The translations under genes were made by a program, and so were the position numbers. The notes beneath the pieces were generated by a model that did no database searches, had not been told where the DNA came from, and saw only the letters and a program-made list of their open reading frames with translations. From Labrenzia sp. OB1 (GTDB lineage: Bacteria; Pseudomonadota; Alphaproteobacteria; Rhizobiales; Stappiaceae), in contig NZ_JSEP01000004.1 of assembly GCF_001624695.1 (NCBI RefSeq), positions 62,001-126,000 of the forward strand: a stretch of DNA of 64,000 nucleotides, written 5' to 3'. Below, in pieces: positions 60,965-64,000 of this stretch; position 1 is the first letter of the stretch, and each line of letters starts with the position of its first letter.

Positions 60965-63900
60965 ATGAAAGACCTGAGGCCACTTGCCCTGAAAGATGCG
61001 CCAGCACTGATTGAAGCGGTTTTCCCTGCGCAGAAGGTGTCATTTGAAGCGCAACGTGAGCGAAAGGCGGGCGCCGGACAAACGCTGACGACACTTGGCT
61101 CGTACTGGAAAGGACGCAAACCGCTCATTCTGGTGCGTGCCATCGTCCTTGGCTCACTGCTACCGCAGACAGGCGACGACGAAAAAGATCTCGAGATCTT
61201 CGAGAAGTTGATGGCATTCGACGATCACGGACTTGCGCGACGGGCTTTTGCCCAAAATGATCTCAAACCGAAGCAGATTGCGGCGCGCATCACGCTTTCG
61301 AACCCGTGGGACTACTTCACTTTTACGGGGTACAAAAACCTCCCCGTGGGTGAGCGGCTTTTGAACCTTGAGTGCCCGTTCGACGCGGACGAGGAAGGTA
61401 TTTCTCTCCGTTGGGATAGAAACACCTCCGACGAGGCCAAGCTCCAACTGATCGAGCAAACGCTTGCGACATTAGATAGTTACGAAGAGAAATCCAGTTT
61501 CTGTAAGCGGCCTGAGGAAGTAGATCAGAGTTGGCTTTTTGCTCCCATTTGGCCTGCAGTTAACAACCACTACAAGCAATTTGGCATTACGGTTTCATCC
61601 ATGCCTGAATTGATTGAGAGCATCGGCCAGCTAAGATACGGACATCGGCCCAGAGTCTCAGACACATTCTGCGGTGGTGGTTCTATTCCTTTCGAGGCGT
61701 CAAGGCTAGGAGCTGATACCTTTTCGTCTGATTTAAATCCAATAGCGGCAATGCTCACGTGGGGAGCGCTTAACAGCTTGGGAGCGACGCCCCAGTTCCG
61801 TGCAGAGATTGCGGCTTCACAGAGAGCTGTCGCTTTAGCAGTTGAGCAAGAGCTATCTAATTTGGGAGTTGAGCAAGACGGTAGGGGCAACCGAGCAAAG
61901 GCGTATCTATACTGTTTGGAGACCCGATGCCCAGAGACAGGCTGGCTCGTTCCTATTTCATCCAGTTGGATTATCTCGAAGACGAGAAATGTGGTCGCAA
62001 AGCTTGTACCGAATGCGACTGAAAAGAGATTTGATATTATTCTTAAAAGCCAAGCAAATTCTTCAGATATGAAGATCGCGAACACCGGTACCCTTCAAGG
62101 CGGGCACCTGGTGTATGAGATCGCAGGGCGAACATATCGAACCTCGATTAAAACCTTGCGGGGCGACTATCGCGATGGAAATGGGGGCACACAAAACAAG
62201 TTGCGCCTTTGGGAAAAAAATGAATTCACGCCAAAGTCGAGCGACCTCTTTCAAGAGAGGCTATACGCGATCCATTGGGTACAAGAGGACACAATTGGAA
62301 AGGGACGTGAAGTTGCATTCTTTTCATCACCTCAAGAAGAAGACTTGACACGGGAGCAACGCGTTAAAAGGATTGTATCGGAAAATCTTGAGAACTGGCA
62401 GAAATTAGGTTTGGTGCCAGATATGAAGATTGAACGCGGCTACAACACTGACCAGCCTATCAGAGAGCGCGGGTGGACTTACTGGCACCATTTGTTTAGC
62501 CCGCGCGACCTACTTGGTATAGCAACATATGCCAAGCAAGTGCGCGCTCAAAAGAAAGAGCTTGTGCCTCATCTGTATTTGTCCATCCCGATGGTGACCG
62601 ATAATGCAAGTAAGCTTTGCGGTTGGAATCCTGGTCATCCGGGATCAGGTGAGTTCACGACTAACGTTTTTAATAACCAGGCGCTTAACACACACTACAA
62701 TTATAGCTGTAGATGCGTAACACATATCTCGAGGAAGCTAGTTGGAAGATCGAATGATAAGCTGATTGGGATCGCTGGCACGCACCAGGTAAGAACGGCA
62801 AGCGCAGATCAATTGGACTTCGAGGCCGATTTGTTCGTAACAGATCCCCCTTATGCGGATGCTGTGCACTATCATGAAATTACCGAATTTTTCATAGCGT
62901 GGCTTCGAAAGAGCCCTCCTGAGCCTTTTGATACGTGGGTCTGGGACTCCCGCCGTGCGCTTGCGATCAAGGGGGCCGGAGACGAGTTCAGGCGCGGCAT
63001 GGTCGACGCGTATCGTGCCATGACTGAGCATATGCCGGACAATGGCATGCAATGTGTGATGTTCACCCATCAGGATACCCGTGTGTGGTCCGACATGGTC
63101 GGCATCTTCTGGGCCGCGGGCCTTCAGGTCGTGGCGGCCTGGTACATCGCCACCGAAACGACCTCTGAGCTGAAGAAAGGCGGTTATGTCCAAGGCACCG
63201 TCATCCTGATGCTGCGCAAGCGGCCGGCCGGCGAACGAGCCGGCTTCAAGCAACGCATTCTACCCGCCGTCCGCGCCGAGGTGGAGCGGCAGATCGAGAG
63301 CATGATGCACCTCAATGACGAAGTGAAAGACAAGCTTGGTGAGCCGGTCTTCAACGATTCCGATTTGCAGATGGCAGGCTATGCTGCCGCATTAAAGGTG
63401 CTGACGGCCTATACGCACATCGGCGGTGAGGACGTGACGTCCTTTGCGTTGCGTCCGCGTCAGAAAGGCGAGGTGACAGTCGTGGACGAGATCGTCCAAC
63501 AGGCAGCCGAAGCCGCCAACAGTCTGCTCGTTCCCGGGGGGCTGCAGGCAGAAACCTGGTCCCGGCTGACGGGCATTCAGCGGTTCTATTTCCGCATGAT
63601 GGACATGGAGACAACGGGCGCCCGGAAGCTCGACAATTATCAGAATTTCGCAAAGGCGTTCCGAGTTGCCGACTACGGGAAGGTTATGGGCAACATGGCC
63701 GCAAACAGCGCGCGCCTGAAACGGGTGACAGAATTCGCATCGCGCGACTTGACCGACAGCACTGAAATCGGCCCAACCTGGCTTGGAAGGTTAATCATGG
63801 GTTTCCAGCAGCTGTTGGCGGAAGTGGAGCCGGCTGTCGTCGTCAGCCAGATCCAGGAGGATATTCCGGAGTTTTTTGAAGTGCGCGTCCTTCTGATCGA

Positions 63901-64000
63901 CATGCTCGCCTTCATTGAGAGGAAGGTCCCTGAGCAAGAGGTGCGCGATGCCGCCGAGGTCCTCGGCGGGCGTCTCAAGAACCTCCGCGCGTTTAGCCAG
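60965..64000 (+). CDS. DUF1156 DNA methyltransferase (3'-truncated by window edge)
   Basis: At least 1012 codons open to the window end, no stop. N-terminal DUF1156-like region; SAM-binding DTFCGGGSIPFEASRLGAD near residue 236; catalytic motif IV TDPPYADAVHYHE near residue 625 (N6-adenine or N4-cytosine class). ATG immediately follows the DUF3780 stop. Codon use shifts to A/T-rich between roughly 61,480 and 62,860, the part between motif I and motif IV, then returns to GC-rich. That suggests a recombined target-recognition segment. Predicted modification or sensing subunit of the defence row. Confidence 0.85.
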   Translation, partial: MKDLRPLALKDAPALIEAVFPAQKVSFEAQRERKAGAGQTLTTLGSYWKGRKPLILVRAIVLGSLLPQTGDDEKDLEIFEKLMAFDDHGLARRAFAQNDLKPKQIAARITLSNPWDYFTFTGYKNLPVGERLLNLECPFDADEEGISLRWDRNTSDEAKLQLIEQTLATLDSYEEKSSFCKRPEEVDQSWLFAPIWPAVNNHYKQFGITVSSMPELIESIGQLRYGHRPRVSDTFCGGGSIPFEASRLGADTFSSDLNPIAAMLTWGALNSLGATPQFRAEIAASQRAVALAVEQELSNLGVEQDGRGNRAKAYLYCLETRCPETGWLVPISSSWIISKTRNVVAKLVPNATEKRFDIILKSQANSSDMKIANTGTLQGGHLVYEIAGRTYRTSIKTLRGDYRDGNGGTQNKLRLWEKNEFTPKSSDLFQERLYAIHWVQEDTIGKGREVAFFSSPQEEDLTREQRVKRIVSENLENWQKLGLVPDMKIERGYNTDQPIRERGWTYWHHLFSPRDLLGIATYAKQVRAQKKELVPHLYLSIPMVTDNASKLCGWNPGHPGSGEFTTNVFNNQALNTHYNYSCRCVTHISRKLVGRSNDKLIGIAGTHQVRTASADQLDFEADLFVTDPPYADAVHYHEITEFFIAWLRKSPPEPFDTWVWDSRRALAIKGAGDEFRRGMVDAYRAMTEHMPDNGMQCVMFTHQDTRVWSDMVGIFWAAGLQVVAAWYIATETTSELKKGGYVQGTVILMLRKRPAGERAGFKQRILPAVRAEVERQIESMMHLNDEVKDKLGEPVFNDSDLQMAGYAAALKVLTAYTHIGGEDVTSFALRPRQKGEVTVVDEIVQQAAEAANSLLVPGGLQAETWSRLTGIQRFYFRMMDMETTGARKLDNYQNFAKAFRVADYGKVMGNMAANSARLKRVTEFASRDLTDSTEIGPTWLGRLIMGFQQLLAEVEPAVVVSQIQEDIPEFFEVRVLLIDMLAFIERKVPEQEVRDAAEVLGGRLKNLRAFSQ

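Larger units (their letters stand above)
46981..64000. mobile_element. tRNA-integrated genomic island (left end; right end outside window)
   Basis: Begins with a duplicated 3' half of tRNA-Arg(CCG), followed directly by a tyrosine integrase, an excisionase-like HTH protein and phage-style divergent regulators, then defence genes. Base composition drops compared with 1-46 kb (many AT-rich intergenic stretches, more A/T-ending codons). The right attachment site with an intact tRNA is not reached. Confidence 0.85.

Noticed and set aside
1..64000. CRISPR arrays and rRNA genes
   Set aside because: No regularly spaced repeats or rRNA sequence blocks were seen on either strand.

Overview
The window looks like an alphaproteobacterial chromosome segment. 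The DNA is GC-rich, ABC operons are tightly packed with ATGA overlaps, and two iron operators are of the rhizobial TGA-N9-TCA (RirA/IRO) type. A Stappiaceae/Roseibium-like organism is a guess from gene content; I cannot place it from a marker gene. About 1-46.9 kb reads as host chromosome rich in polyamine and iron metabolism. From about 46.98 kb to the right edge it is a tRNA-integrated, lower-GC genomic island carrying defence genes.

Layout of the host part. (1) 0.1-6.1 kb: a polyamine-type ABC importer followed by creatinase. (2) 6.4-11.4 kb: a partner-switching signalling cluster made of a SpoIIE-type phosphatase, two HATPase-like proteins, a STAS protein, and a methyltransferase carrying a STAS-like domain that has lost its phosphoserine. 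(3) 11.7-14.2 kb: an ornithine/lysine decarboxylase and a flavin monooxygenase, both on the minus strand. (4) 14.3-18.2 kb: a FecBCDE-like iron-siderophore ABC importer. (5) 18.5-38.6 kb: a catecholate siderophore locus. It encodes 2,3-dihydroxybenzoate synthesis and activation (EntC, E, B, A type), a VibH-like free condensation enzyme, and a VibF-like synthetase split over three proteins (Cy; Cy-A-carrier; C-PCP-C). It also encodes an O-methyltransferase, carboxy(nor)spermidine dehydrogenase and decarboxylase to build a polyamine backbone, and a TonB-dependent receptor. IRO-like operators sit in the divergent biosynthetic promoter and in the receptor promoter. (6) 39.0-46.5 kb: IclR and LysR regulators, then a YdcSTUV-type putrescine importer with gamma-aminobutyraldehyde dehydrogenase.

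The pieces fit together. Ornithine decarboxylase, polyamine uptake, carboxyspermidine-type synthesis and a polyamine-backbone siderophore lie within 46 kb. The expected product is a vibriobactin/agrobactin-like catecholate-oxazoline with a spermidine or norspermidine core. Its uptake would use the receptor at 36.5 kb and the ABC importer at 14.3 kb.

Island part. A 47-base 3' half of tRNA-Arg(CCG) marks the left attachment site. Next come a tyrosine integrase, a small HTH-like protein, two divergent ribbon-helix-helix regulators with operators between them, an AbiEi-HipA fusion, a Fic gene remnant and a GmrSD-like DUF262/DUF1524 nuclease. The right part holds a UvrD-like helicase followed by DUF499 ATPase, DUF3780 protein and DUF1156 DNA methylase genes. 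The last is cut by the window edge. The four-gene helicase-DUF499-DUF3780-DUF1156 row is the most likely poorly described system here. The split synthetase with serine-less carrier domains and the STAS-methyltransferase cluster are the other two strong candidates.
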